This document shows positions 28,247 to 36,578 of a stretch of 56,774 bases of DNA, piece after piece. The DNA comes from Lachnospiraceae bacterium (GTDB lineage Bacteria; Bacillota; Clostridia; Lachnospirales; Lachnospiraceae). How positions within the stretch are numbered: position 1 is the stretch's first letter; every line of letters begins with the position of its first letter. The notes under the pieces are model-generated. The model was not told the DNA's origin, did no database searches, and worked only from the letters and a program-made list of their open reading frames with translations. Location: NCBI GenBank assembly GCA_017524595.1, contig JAFXVI010000021.1, positions 1 through 56,774 of the forward strand, written 5' to 3'. The position numbers and the translations under genes are program-made.

Positions 28247-28960
28247 ATGAACAGTAAGGACAGCCTGTATATCATTATACCGGCGTACAATGAAGAGGAG
28301 AATATAAGACAGGTAGTTGAGGACTGGTATCCGGTAGTTGATACAAGGAGCGGTGACAGCAGACTGGTTATAGTAAATGACGGCAGCAAGGATAATACGC
28401 TCAATGTGCTGAAAAGCATGAAGGCTGACAGACCGAAATTAACGGTTCTTGACAAGGAAAACGGAGGTCATGGTTCAACGATAATGTATGGTTATCATTA
28501 TGCGCTGAAGCAGGGTGCCGAATATGTATTCCAGACGGATTCGGACGGACAGACTTTCGCAAGTGAATTTGATCAGTTTTGGGATGAACGAAGCAGATAT
28601 GACATGATCATAGGAAATCGCAATCACAGGGAAGACGGGCTTTCGCGGGTGATCGTGACAAAGGTGTTAAAGCTTGTTATCAGATTGTGCTTTCATGTTA
28701 CGGTAACGGATGCCAATACGCCATACAGGCTTATGAGGGCGTCTGTCCTGAAAGAAGAGATACGTCTTGTTCCTGAAGATTTTTTTCTGTCAAATGTACT
28801 TTTGACGGTACTGTTTACCAGACATTTACGCAGCATAAAGTATATACCGATAACATTCAGGCCAAGGCAGGGCGGGGTAAACTCGATAAATCTTAAACGC
28901 ATATTTAAGATAGGTCGTCAGGCGCTTGGGGATTTCAGGAAGATAGATAAGAAGATATAG
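28247..28960 (+). CDS. GT2 polyprenyl-phosphate sugar synthase (GtrB/Dpm1-like)
   Basis: This GT2 enzyme of about 237 residues has I-I-P-A-Y-N-E-E-E-N, V-N-D-G-S-K-D-N-T and the metal motif T-D-S-D-G-Q. These are typical of enzymes that load a sugar onto undecaprenyl or dolichol phosphate. Unlike many GtrB proteins, it has no C-terminal membrane hairpin. A TTG at 28241 is an alternative start two codons earlier; the ATG is placed 8 nt after a GAGAAG. The GT87-like gene lies upstream and GtrA downstream, so it is the likely synthase of a three-part sugar-decoration module. Confidence 0.88.
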   Translation: MNSKDSLYIIIPAYNEEENIRQVVEDWYPVVDTRSGDSRLVIVNDGSKDNTLNVLKSMKADRPKLTVLDKENGGHGSTIMYGYHYALKQGAEYVFQTDSDGQTFASEFDQFWDERSRYDMIIGNRNHREDGLSRVIVTKVLKLVIRLCFHVTVTDANTPYRLMRASVLKEEIRLVPEDFFLSNVLLTVLFTRHLRSIKYIPITFRPRQGGVNSINLKRIFKIGRQALGDFRKIDKKI

Positions 28961-29004
28961 CGTGAATGATGAAAAGAGGATGAGAAAATATAAGGAGTAA
29001 AGAA

Positions 29005-29508
29005 TTGGAAACACAGGTAAATAATACGGAGAATGCAGTCTCCGTGAATGAAGACAATGGAAAGAAAAAGCTGATGACCCAGATAATAAGGTTTGGGTTT
29101 GTGGGAGGAACAGCCTTTATAATAGACTATCTTATAACACTCGCCATTTCCGTACTCTGCCGTAAGGCAGGCATGGATGTGGCATCGGCAGCTGCTGCAG
29201 GCGGATTATTCGGATTTACCATATCCCTGATATATAATTACTTCATGAGCATGAAATTTGTTTTTGAAAGAAGGGATGATCTGGATCGAAAGAAAGAATT
29301 TATCATATTTACGGTACTGTCGATCATCGGACTGGGATTAAACGAGTTGATCCTTTATTTTGGAGTGGTAGTCTGTGATAAGATCGTACCGGTGATCGTT
29401 GATGAGCATCCTTCACTGATAACCACTCTTGTTAAGATGTTTGCCACAGGAGTAGTAATGGTATACAACTTTATAAGCCGAAAAATGACATTGGAGAAAA
29501 AAGATTGA
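29005..29508 (+). CDS. GtrA-family membrane protein (probable lipid-linked sugar flippase)
   Basis: The 167-residue protein has four predicted membrane segments. The GtrA pattern is clear: R-F-G-F-V-G-G-T-A-F after a charged start, then a Y-N-Y-F-x-S motif with K-F-V-F, and a final segment ending in Y-N-F-I-S-R-K. GtrA proteins are thought to flip polyprenyl-phosphate sugars. It starts at TTG, 7 nt after AAGGAG (28992-28997), and overlaps the next gene by 4 nt (TTGA). Its partners are the two preceding genes. Confidence 0.92.
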   Translation: METQVNNTENAVSVNEDNGKKKLMTQIIRFGFVGGTAFIIDYLITLAISVLCRKAGMDVASAAAAGGLFGFTISLIYNYFMSMKFVFERRDDLDRKKEFIIFTVLSIIGLGLNELILYFGVVVCDKIVPVIVDEHPSLITTLVKMFATGVVMVYNFISRKMTLEKKD

Positions 29509-30728
29509 ACAGTAAAATGAAAAGACAAAAGAGAATAGGAACAGGATTTATTATGGTACTGTTGCTTGCCTGTATGTCGGTGCAGGGCTGTGATAAATCT
29601 GAGCAGGAAAAAACAGTGCCGGATATGCAGGAAGTTAAGCAGAGCGATACCAGCATCTCACAGGATGAACCGGATATCCCGGAGGAACCGGTAACCGAAG
29701 AAGAGGCTGATACTACAATGCTTAATGTAGATACGGAAGATGCGGTATCTTATTCAGCTATACCGGAATCCGAAAAGGAGAGCGAGGAAGAGGTAGAGGC
29801 TGTTCAGGATGAGAAAGATGAAGTTCTGCGGACTGAAGACGGTAAGATAATAGTCGACCTAATTATGTTCATGGGACAGAGCAATATGTCAGGTACCGGC
29901 GGAGATGCGCAATATGCGCCCAAGGTTCCCAAGGGACACGGATACGAATTCAGGGCTGTTTCCGATCCGACACGGCTGTATCCCATTGAAGAACCGTTCG
30001 GACTGTATGAGAATACCCAAGGCGCGATTAACGATCTTCCAATTGCCAAGAACGGTTCGATGGTCTCAGCGTTTGTAAACAGATACTATGAACTGACTAA
30101 GGTTCCCGTGGTCGCTGTTTCAGCTTCATCAGGCGGAAGGGATACGGCTTTCTGGATGAGCAAGCCCGTAATGAAGGATTTTGCGGAGAGGCAGAAACGT
30201 GCCCAGGTATGGCTTGAGAGTAATGATTATCATATCAGGAAGCAGTATGTCATATGGCTTCAGGGTGAGTCGGACGCAGAGGACGGTTTAACGACAGAAC
30301 AGTATAATCAGAACATGGATAATATAATAAGGCCGTTGTTCATAGGAGGGTTGCAGAAGGTATTTATCGTGACGCCGGGCAGGACGCTTACCGGCAAATA
30401 CTTCTTTGACAGTATTGTTTACGCGCAGCTTAATATGTGCAGGACCAGCGGTTATTATGCCCTGGCAACCACAGTACTGAATTCAGTCAGCACTGAGTAC
30501 ATGATGGATGAATACCATTATAATCAATCGGTGCTTAATGTGGTTGGCAAGGAGGCTGCGGAGAGCGCTGCATATTATACGGAGAACCGAAAGGAAAAAT
30601 GTATATACAACTACAGGGACAATAATGTATTCATCCCGGATGGTTTTGAATATACAGAGGAAGAGATGGATGTTGAGCCCATTGATTATAATACCAATGG
30701 TGATTTTGTGAGGTATCAGGATGGATAA
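29505..30728 (+). CDS. Lipoprotein esterase of the SASA/SGNH (sialate O-acetylesterase-like) family
   Basis: The 407-residue protein has a signal peptide with a lipobox-like V-Q-G-C (Cys29), then an acidic Glu/Asp-rich linker of about 80 residues. The hydrolase domain from about 114 carries the nucleophile motif M-G-Q-S-N-M (Ser126), W-L-Q-G-E-S-D-A and a late D-E-Y-H with the catalytic His. The family removes O-acyl groups from sugars or xylan. Anchored on the outer membrane face inside a polysaccharide operon, it may trim acetyl groups added by the MBOAT enzyme encoded at 40679. The TTG start overlaps the gtrA-like stop, with GGAG 8 nt upstream. Confidence 0.83.
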   Translation: MNSKMKRQKRIGTGFIMVLLLACMSVQGCDKSEQEKTVPDMQEVKQSDTSISQDEPDIPEEPVTEEEADTTMLNVDTEDAVSYSAIPESEKESEEEVEAVQDEKDEVLRTEDGKIIVDLIMFMGQSNMSGTGGDAQYAPKVPKGHGYEFRAVSDPTRLYPIEEPFGLYENTQGAINDLPIAKNGSMVSAFVNRYYELTKVPVVAVSASSGGRDTAFWMSKPVMKDFAERQKRAQVWLESNDYHIRKQYVIWLQGESDAEDGLTTEQYNQNMDNIIRPLFIGGLQKVFIVTPGRTLTGKYFFDSIVYAQLNMCRTSGYYALATTVLNSVSTEYMMDEYHYNQSVLNVVGKEAAESAAYYTENRKEKCIYNYRDNNVFIPDGFEYTEEEMDVEPIDYNTNGDFVRYQDG

Positions 30729-31509
30729 GATTTTGGTATTTATTCCAGCATATAATTGTGAAAAACAGATAGTAAGAGTGCTTGGACAGTTTGATGAGGA
30801 AGTGCTTAAATACATTTCCGAGATCATAGTAGTTAATAACAGGAGTACGGATAATACAGAGATCGTAGCTGCGGATTATTTACGCGATCATCCGGAATTG
30901 CCGGCAAAGCTCCTTAGAAATAAAGAAAATTATGGTCTTGGCGGATCGCATAAGGTGGCCTTTGATCATGCTATAAATAACGGATTTGACTATTGCATAG
31001 TTCTTCACGGAGATGACCAGGGCATGATAAGGGATTTTCTTCCGGTGCTTGAAAGTAAGTATTACAGAAAGCATGACTGTATACTTGGCGCAAGGTTTAT
31101 GAATGGGTCAAGGCTTGAAGGCTATTCAGCGTTCCGGACTTTTGGAAATGTTGTTTATGACTTTTTATTTGCGGCGGTGGTCAGGAAAAGGATCTACGAT
31201 CTGGGTTCCGGCCTGAATATGTACAGGGTTGATATGTTAAGGGACAGGTTTTATGAGAAGTTTCCCGACAACCTTATGTTCAATTACTGTATGATACTGG
31301 CGTCTGATTATTTCGGACATGATATACGTTTTTATCCTGTTTCATGGCGCGAGGATGATCAGGTAAGTAATGTGAAGATGATGAGTCAGGCGGTAAAGGT
31401 CCTTAAGATGCTTAAGGAATACTATAGTGACCCGGAAGTCATAACAGAGGATTACAGGGATGTTCCCATAGATTCATACGAGGCTGAAACTGTTATCAAC
31501 GGTCAGTAA
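30721..31509 (+). CDS. GT2 polyprenyl-phosphate sugar synthase-like protein
   Basis: The 262-residue GT2 enzyme has F-I-P-A-Y-N-C-E, V-N-N-R-S-T-D-N-T and H-G-D-D-Q-G as the DxD-type metal site. The pattern resembles dolichol-phosphate-mannose synthases more than chain-extending enzymes. It has no membrane segment. It overlaps the esterase gene by 8 nt and is followed by a flippase-like membrane protein, so it may start a second lipid-linked sugar route, parallel to the 28247-29508 pair. Confidence 0.85.
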   Translation: MDKILVFIPAYNCEKQIVRVLGQFDEEVLKYISEIIVVNNRSTDNTEIVAADYLRDHPELPAKLLRNKENYGLGGSHKVAFDHAINNGFDYCIVLHGDDQGMIRDFLPVLESKYYRKHDCILGARFMNGSRLEGYSAFRTFGNVVYDFLFAAVVRKRIYDLGSGLNMYRVDMLRDRFYEKFPDNLMFNYCMILASDYFGHDIRFYPVSWREDDQVSNVKMMSQAVKVLKMLKEYYSDPEVITEDYRDVPIDSYEAETVINGQ

Positions 31510-31536
31510 TACAGATATACAGAATAAGGGAAACAG

Positions 31537-32319
31537 ATGGTTAAGATGATAGCGGGAGGGGCAATATGCATACTGTGGTTTGCGGTAATACATGCCGTTA
31601 AGCTGTTTCGTATGTATCTGGTCCTTTTGGAACAAGGTATAAAATTCAGGAAGTTCATATTTGCGTATTGCAGAACGACACTTGCCAATCTGATAATACC
31701 TTTTAAACTTGGGGAGATATACAGAATGGTTGTATTCTCAAGGTTAACGAAAAACGCAGGCATCGGTATTGCAAGTGTTATAGTGGACAGGTTTTTTGAT
31801 ACTCTTGCACTGGTGCTTATCCTTATCCCACTACATGTTCTGTATCCGGCAAGGGTGTCGGCGGTATCGGTATTCCTTACGGTATTTGTTGCGGTCACGG
31901 TGTTTGTTTTTGTGATATTTCCGTCAGCATATGAATATCTTAACAAATATATAATAATGCACCGTGAATCACGCAACTCAATGGCGGTGCTCAAATGGCT
32001 GGAAGTATTAAGTTCGGGATATGAATACATAAGAAAGCTTGTAAGGGGCAGATATGCGCTGATCACGCTTATGTCATTTGGAGCGTGGGTGCTTGAAGGC
32101 GGCCTGTTGTTCGTGATAGCAGGTATAATAGGTGTGAAATACGATGCGGGCGTGTTTTCGGATTATATTACGTCGATACTGTCAACATCGCACAGCATGT
32201 TACAGAGTAAATATACTTTGTTCAGCATTGCCGTAATGGCGGTATGCACAGTGGTTGCGGGCTTTAGTGTTCTTTTGCGGGAGAAGGCGAAAAATGAAAA
32301 AGATAATAGTCGTTTATGA
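31537..32319 (+). CDS. LPG-synthase-TM/UPF0104-type membrane protein (flippase-like)
   Basis: The 260-residue protein has about seven hydrophobic segments. It carries the family motif around P-F-K-L-G-E-I-Y-R (about 54-62) and V-D-R-F-F-D-T (about 86-92), as in the membrane half of MprF and in AglD-like partners of GT2 enzymes. It is somewhat shorter than the usual 300 residues. Its role is probably membrane transfer of a lipid-linked sugar. Its 3' end overlaps the next gene by 26 nt. Confidence 0.82.
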   Translation: MVKMIAGGAICILWFAVIHAVKLFRMYLVLLEQGIKFRKFIFAYCRTTLANLIIPFKLGEIYRMVVFSRLTKNAGIGIASVIVDRFFDTLALVLILIPLHVLYPARVSAVSVFLTVFVAVTVFVFVIFPSAYEYLNKYIIMHRESRNSMAVLKWLEVLSSGYEYIRKLVRGRYALITLMSFGAWVLEGGLLFVIAGIIGVKYDAGVFSDYITSILSTSHSMLQSKYTLFSIAVMAVCTVVAGFSVLLREKAKNEKDNSRL

Positions 32320-33703
32320 TGATTCAAGAAAGCCCGGTCAGGAGATAAGTGCGATAACCGGTAAGAAGAGTTATGGCAATATTATCTTTAAGAGACAGTC
32401 TCTTAAGAAACGGGCAGAGGATAATTTCACGGATATGGATAATGTGGAACTGTTCATAGACGCATCTTCATTTGATGTTGATAACCTGCCGGTAAGATCG
32501 AATGATAACAGTGTATTCAGGCTGTATTCCGATCAGGAGATAACAGATATGGATGCAGTGAAGATCCTTCTTGAAAAATCATTGTACGCCAAAGAGAATT
32601 ACGCGATATACTGCAATGACAAGCCGTCAGCGATAATTTACCCGTCCGTAAACGCTTATGTTTCCGGCAGGAGTTTAGATGAAAGCAATTTTGAAAGGAT
32701 TGGATCACAGGCTTTTGCTGATCTGTCAGATGCGACGGTTTTTCGGACTTTTATAACAAGCGGTTTTGATGCGCGGTTTTTCAATGCGCTTTCGGGTGAT
32801 GAATATACAGTTATCAAGAGTTCGGATAACGTGGATAAATTACGGATGGAATACAGGTACTTTACTATGCTCCCTCCTGAAATGAAACAATGGTTCGCAA
32901 CAGCTTACGGGTACGAGGAGGAAGATAACAGGGCGTCCTACAGGATCGAGAGATACCATATGACCGATCTTGCCCTGCGCTATGTCCACGGGGCTATTGA
33001 TGAGGATGAATTCCGTGCGGTAATGGAGATATTGTTTCATTTTATCTCGATACGTAAAGAAAAACAGGTTTCGGATGAAGAGTATGAGCAGAAAGCAAAA
33101 GCTCTTTATCTTGATAAGGTATCTGAGAGGACAGAAAGACTGAAACAGTTAAATGGTTATGAAAGGATAAGGGAGTACATAGCTTCGGGTACGGAATTTA
33201 AAGATATTGATGAGATAATCGAAAGATACCGCAGTATATATGACAGTATAACTGCCGGCAGGAAATTTAAGAAGCTGCTCACCGTGGGACATGGGGATCT
33301 GTGCTTTTCCAATATTTTATATAATCATGACGCCAGGCTTCTTCGCCTTATTGACCCGAAGGGAGCTATGGAAGAAGATGAAATGTATATGAATCCTTAT
33401 TATGATCTTGCCAAGCTGTCACACTCGATTTGCGGTTTATATGATTATTTTAACAGCGATCAGTATGAGATCGTGTTGGGCGATAACATGAAGCTGGAGC
33501 TTAAGATCGACTGCGACAACGACAGATATGTTGATATATTCAAAGAGTATCTTGACAAAAACGGATTCGACATAAGACTGATACGGCTGTATGAAGCGTC
33601 CCTGTTCCTGTCAATGCTTCCGCTGCACATGGACAGGGAGAAGAAAGTATTCGGCTTCATTCTTAATGCGTTAAATATTTTAGATGAATTGGAGAAAAAA
33701 TGA
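32294..33703 (+). CDS. APH-like kinase domain protein with unknown N-terminal domain
   Basis: The ATG at 32294 is chosen because GGGAGAAGG (32279-32287) precedes it. The protein has 469 residues. Residues 1 to about 155 are not recognised. The rest looks like an APH/LicA-type small-molecule kinase, with a candidate Lys175, the catalytic H-G-D-L-C-F-S-N at 333-340, Asp354 in L-I-D-P-K-G and a following Y-Y-D-L-A-K-L. ATGA overlap couples it to the HAD phosphatase gene. The pair probably makes or remodels a phosphorylated capsule substituent. The substrate is unknown. Confidence 0.78.
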   Translation: MKKIIVVYDDSRKPGQEISAITGKKSYGNIIFKRQSLKKRAEDNFTDMDNVELFIDASSFDVDNLPVRSNDNSVFRLYSDQEITDMDAVKILLEKSLYAKENYAIYCNDKPSAIIYPSVNAYVSGRSLDESNFERIGSQAFADLSDATVFRTFITSGFDARFFNALSGDEYTVIKSSDNVDKLRMEYRYFTMLPPEMKQWFATAYGYEEEDNRASYRIERYHMTDLALRYVHGAIDEDEFRAVMEILFHFISIRKEKQVSDEEYEQKAKALYLDKVSERTERLKQLNGYERIREYIASGTEFKDIDEIIERYRSIYDSITAGRKFKKLLTVGHGDLCFSNILYNHDARLLRLIDPKGAMEEDEMYMNPYYDLAKLSHSICGLYDYFNSDQYEIVLGDNMKLELKIDCDNDRYVDIFKEYLDKNGFDIRLIRLYEASLFLSMLPLHMDREKKVFGFILNALNILDELEKK

Positions 33704-34098
33704 ATTACGATGGCCTGTGTTTCATCTTTGATATTGATGGAACATTATGTCCGATAAAAGGGACAGATGAAAAATATGAAGATATCATACCTTATAAGGA
33801 AATGGTAGACAAGATAAGAGAATATAAGGAGCAGGGCGCAAAGATCATCCTGTATACATCACGTAATATGAATACTTATAAGGGGAATATCGGATTGATC
33901 AATGCCAATACGGCCAAGGTCGTGCTCGAGTGGCTGGAGAAATGGGATATACCTTATGATGAGATAATATACGGCAAGCCCTGGCCGGGCCATAACGGGT
34001 TTTATGTTGATGACAGGACAGTGCGTCCTGATGAATTCTTAAGCAGATCTGTGGAAGAACTGAAGGAAATATGCCAAAGGAGCAGATGTGAATCCTGA
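33700..34098 (+). CDS. HAD phosphatase of the EcbF/BcbF capsule-biosynthesis type
   Basis: The 132-residue protein has the HAD motif 1 D-I-D-G-T-L (Asp11, Asp13). It also shows the signature of the small capsule phosphatases EcbF/BcbF: Y-T-S-R-N-M-N-T-Y-K-G-N, I-N-A-N-T, G-K-P-W-P-G-H-N-G-F-Y-V-D-D-R and V-R-P-D-E-F. Length is typical. It would dephosphorylate a sugar or alcohol phosphate in polysaccharide precursor synthesis. It is coupled to the kinase-like gene (4-nt overlap) and overlaps the next glycosyltransferase by 11 nt. Confidence 0.88.
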   Translation: MNYDGLCFIFDIDGTLCPIKGTDEKYEDIIPYKEMVDKIREYKEQGAKIILYTSRNMNTYKGNIGLINANTAKVVLEWLEKWDIPYDEIIYGKPWPGHNGFYVDDRTVRPDEFLSRSVEELKEICQRSRCES

Positions 34099-35563
34099 AA
34101 GATTTAATACATTTAACATTAAGCGCGGTATAAGCTATTTAAAAAGAAACGGCGTAAAGAAAACCTGTTATAAGGCTATCGAGCGACTTAAAAGGGATAA
34201 TGACGAAGCAGGATACAATGAGGCGGTAATGCTTTCACGTCCTACAGTCGGGGAGCTCGACAGGCAAAGGGCGCGCAGTTTCTTTCATAACTATAAGATA
34301 AGCATCCTTGTTCCGGCATATAATACAGAGCCGGAATATCTTAAGGAGATGATCGCTTCGGTCGTAAAACAGACCTATTCAAACTGGGAGCTGTGTATCG
34401 CTGACGGAAGCGATGATGATACCGTGAGTAATGCCGTTAAGGAAATCCGCGCTTCATCGGGCAAGGATACGGCATCTAAGATAAAATATCAGAGACTTAA
34501 CGCTAACAGGGGGATATCAGGCAATTCAAACGGGGCGCTGGTTATGGCTACCGGAGATTATGTCGGAATGCTGGATCATGATGACCTGCTATCGCCCAAT
34601 GCGTTATATGAAGTCATGGATGTGCTCGAATCGGGTATTGAGAGGAACGGGAATATATATGCCAGCAGATATAAGGCTGTATATTCCGATGAAGATAAGG
34701 TGAACGCGGGAGTCACCAGATACTTTGATTACCACAGGAAACCTGATTTTGATATTGATTTTTTAAGGAGCAACAATTATATATGTCACTTCTTCGTTGT
34801 TAAGACTTCCGTGGCGGTCAAGTCTGGCGGGTTCAGGAGTGAGTATAACGGCGCGCAGGATCATGACTTTATTTTCAGGTGCATTGAACAGCTGGAGCCG
34901 TCGGAGATATATCATATCCCCAAGGTGTTGTATCACTGGAGGTCACATATATCATCAACAGCCGAGAATCCTGACAGCAAGCTGTATGCGTATGATGCTG
35001 GTAAGAGAGCTGTGAGGGATCACTTAAAGCGCCTTAACATAAAAGCAGAGGTGACTGATACGCCGCATCTTGGTTATTACAGGGTAAAGTATGAAGCCGG
35101 CGGCCAGGGCATTAAGACGCTTAGTCCACAGCAGTGGGAGCAGTTGACAAAACAGGATCTTGAGAGTATTGAAGAAGATTTTATAATGGTACTTGCCCCG
35201 GAACTTAAGGCACTAAATGATAACTATCTTGAAGAGCTTGCCGGAGTTCTTGCGCGTGAGGAAGTGGGTGCTGTGGGCGGCAAGATTTATGACAGTAAGG
35301 GACGTATCGAGAGTGCCGGTTACTCATATGATGAAGACGGGAATCTCAATCCTGATTACAGGGGGATGAACGGTAATTTCTCCGGATATTTGCACAGAGC
35401 GTCCGTTCAGCATAAGACCGACGGACTCTCGAAGGACTGTATGATGATAAAGAAAGCGGCTATAGTGTTTGGTGAGAAGGCAACGATGTCTGATAAATAT
35501 ATCACTGTATATGATCCGTTTGCTGAATTCAGGAGAAAAAGGATAGTAATCCGGGACAGATAA
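34088..35563 (+). CDS. GT2 glycosyltransferase with degenerate second GT2 domain
   Basis: The 491-residue protein starts at GTG with AAAGGAG at 34076-34082. Residues about 70-290 are a full GT2 domain: S-I-L-V-P-A-Y-N-T, A-D-G-S-D-D-D, D-H-D-D (163-166), Y-S-D-E-D-K (199-204), R-K-P-D-F (217-221) and Q-D-H-D (257-260). Residues about 345-491 resemble the second GT2 domain of the protein encoded at 23113 but lack its nucleotide-binding start and the N-N-D-T metal motif. Only E-E-V-G-A-V-G-G-K-I-Y and later strands remain. It probably transfers one sugar to the surface glycan. The next gene starts 1 nt after its stop. Confidence 0.88.
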   Translation: MNPERFNTFNIKRGISYLKRNGVKKTCYKAIERLKRDNDEAGYNEAVMLSRPTVGELDRQRARSFFHNYKISILVPAYNTEPEYLKEMIASVVKQTYSNWELCIADGSDDDTVSNAVKEIRASSGKDTASKIKYQRLNANRGISGNSNGALVMATGDYVGMLDHDDLLSPNALYEVMDVLESGIERNGNIYASRYKAVYSDEDKVNAGVTRYFDYHRKPDFDIDFLRSNNYICHFFVVKTSVAVKSGGFRSEYNGAQDHDFIFRCIEQLEPSEIYHIPKVLYHWRSHISSTAENPDSKLYAYDAGKRAVRDHLKRLNIKAEVTDTPHLGYYRVKYEAGGQGIKTLSPQQWEQLTKQDLESIEEDFIMVLAPELKALNDNYLEELAGVLAREEVGAVGGKIYDSKGRIESAGYSYDEDGNLNPDYRGMNGNFSGYLHRASVQHKTDGLSKDCMMIKKAAIVFGEKATMSDKYITVYDPFAEFRRKRIVIRDR

Positions 35564-35564
35564 A

Positions 35565-36521
35565 ATGGCAAAGGTTTCTGTAGTCATACCAAATTACAAT
35601 GGCGAGAAGTATTTAGAGGACTGTCTTACGGCTCTTAAAGAACAGTCCATGAATGATTTTGAGCTTATAATCGTTGATAACGGATCAAAAGATAAAAGCA
35701 CAGGGATAGTCAGGGAGTGCTTCCCTGAAGCAAAGCTTATACGGCTTGACAAAAACTTTGGATTTTCTAGGGCTGTAAATGACGGAATACGTGCAGCCGA
35801 AGCGCCTTATATCATCCTGCTTAATAATGATACGAGGGTTGAAAAAGATTTTATAAGAGAGTTGTATGATACAATATGCGGGGATGATAGGATCTTTTCG
35901 GTAAGTGCAAGGATGCTCCAGATGAACGATCCTGCACTTATCGATTCGGCGGGAGATATGTACTGTTGTCTGGGCTGGGCTTATGCAAGAGGCAAAGATA
36001 AGCCTTCCGCAATGTATGATAAGCGGGCGGATATTTTTTCTGCCTGTGCCGGAGCAGCTATATATAGAAAATCAGTCTTTAATGTGATAGGATATTTTGA
36101 TGAGATGCATTTTGCCTATCTCGAGGATGTGGACATAGGGTACAGGGCGAGGATCAACGGTTACCGCAACGTCTATGAACCCCGTGCAGTTGTGTATCAT
36201 GCCGGGAGTGGGATGAGCGGATCGCGCTACAACGCTTTTAAGATAAGCCTCTCATCGCAGAATAATGTATATGTGCCGTACAAGAATATGCCTCTGCTGC
36301 AGCTTGTTATCAATATTCCGTTTCTGCTTGCGGGTTTTATTGTAAAAACAGTCTTCTTTATCCGAAAGGGAGAAGGCGGAACTTATTTAAGGGGACTTAT
36401 GAAGGGTATTTCGATGTGCGCACGCGGACACAAATATCCTTACAGTAATAGAAATCTTGGAAACTATGTAAAGATACAGCTTGAATTGTGGAGAAACGCG
36501 GTACTGCGTTTTCTGCCTTAG
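35565..36521 (+). CDS. GT2 glycosyltransferase, rhamnosyltransferase-like
   Basis: The 318-residue protein has V-V-I-P-N-Y-N-G, V-D-N-G-S-K-D, L-L-N-N-D-T-R-V and an H-F-A-Y-L-E-D-V-D-I-G-Y-R motif. This set is common in WbbL/RfbF-type rhamnosyltransferases and related chain extenders. A hydrophobic segment near residues 243-265 probably ties it to the membrane. It directly follows the previous GT2 gene, giving coupled translation. The donor, possibly dTDP-rhamnose, is inferred from the operon. Confidence 0.88.
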   Translation: MAKVSVVIPNYNGEKYLEDCLTALKEQSMNDFELIIVDNGSKDKSTGIVRECFPEAKLIRLDKNFGFSRAVNDGIRAAEAPYIILLNNDTRVEKDFIRELYDTICGDDRIFSVSARMLQMNDPALIDSAGDMYCCLGWAYARGKDKPSAMYDKRADIFSACAGAAIYRKSVFNVIGYFDEMHFAYLEDVDIGYRARINGYRNVYEPRAVVYHAGSGMSGSRYNAFKISLSSQNNVYVPYKNMPLLQLVINIPFLLAGFIVKTVFFIRKGEGGTYLRGLMKGISMCARGHKYPYSNRNLGNYVKIQLELWRNAVLRFLP

Positions 36522-36578
36522 ACACGGCTTTTGTAAATGGAGAGTCCGGCAAGATATTGACGGGGACCGGGAATTATT

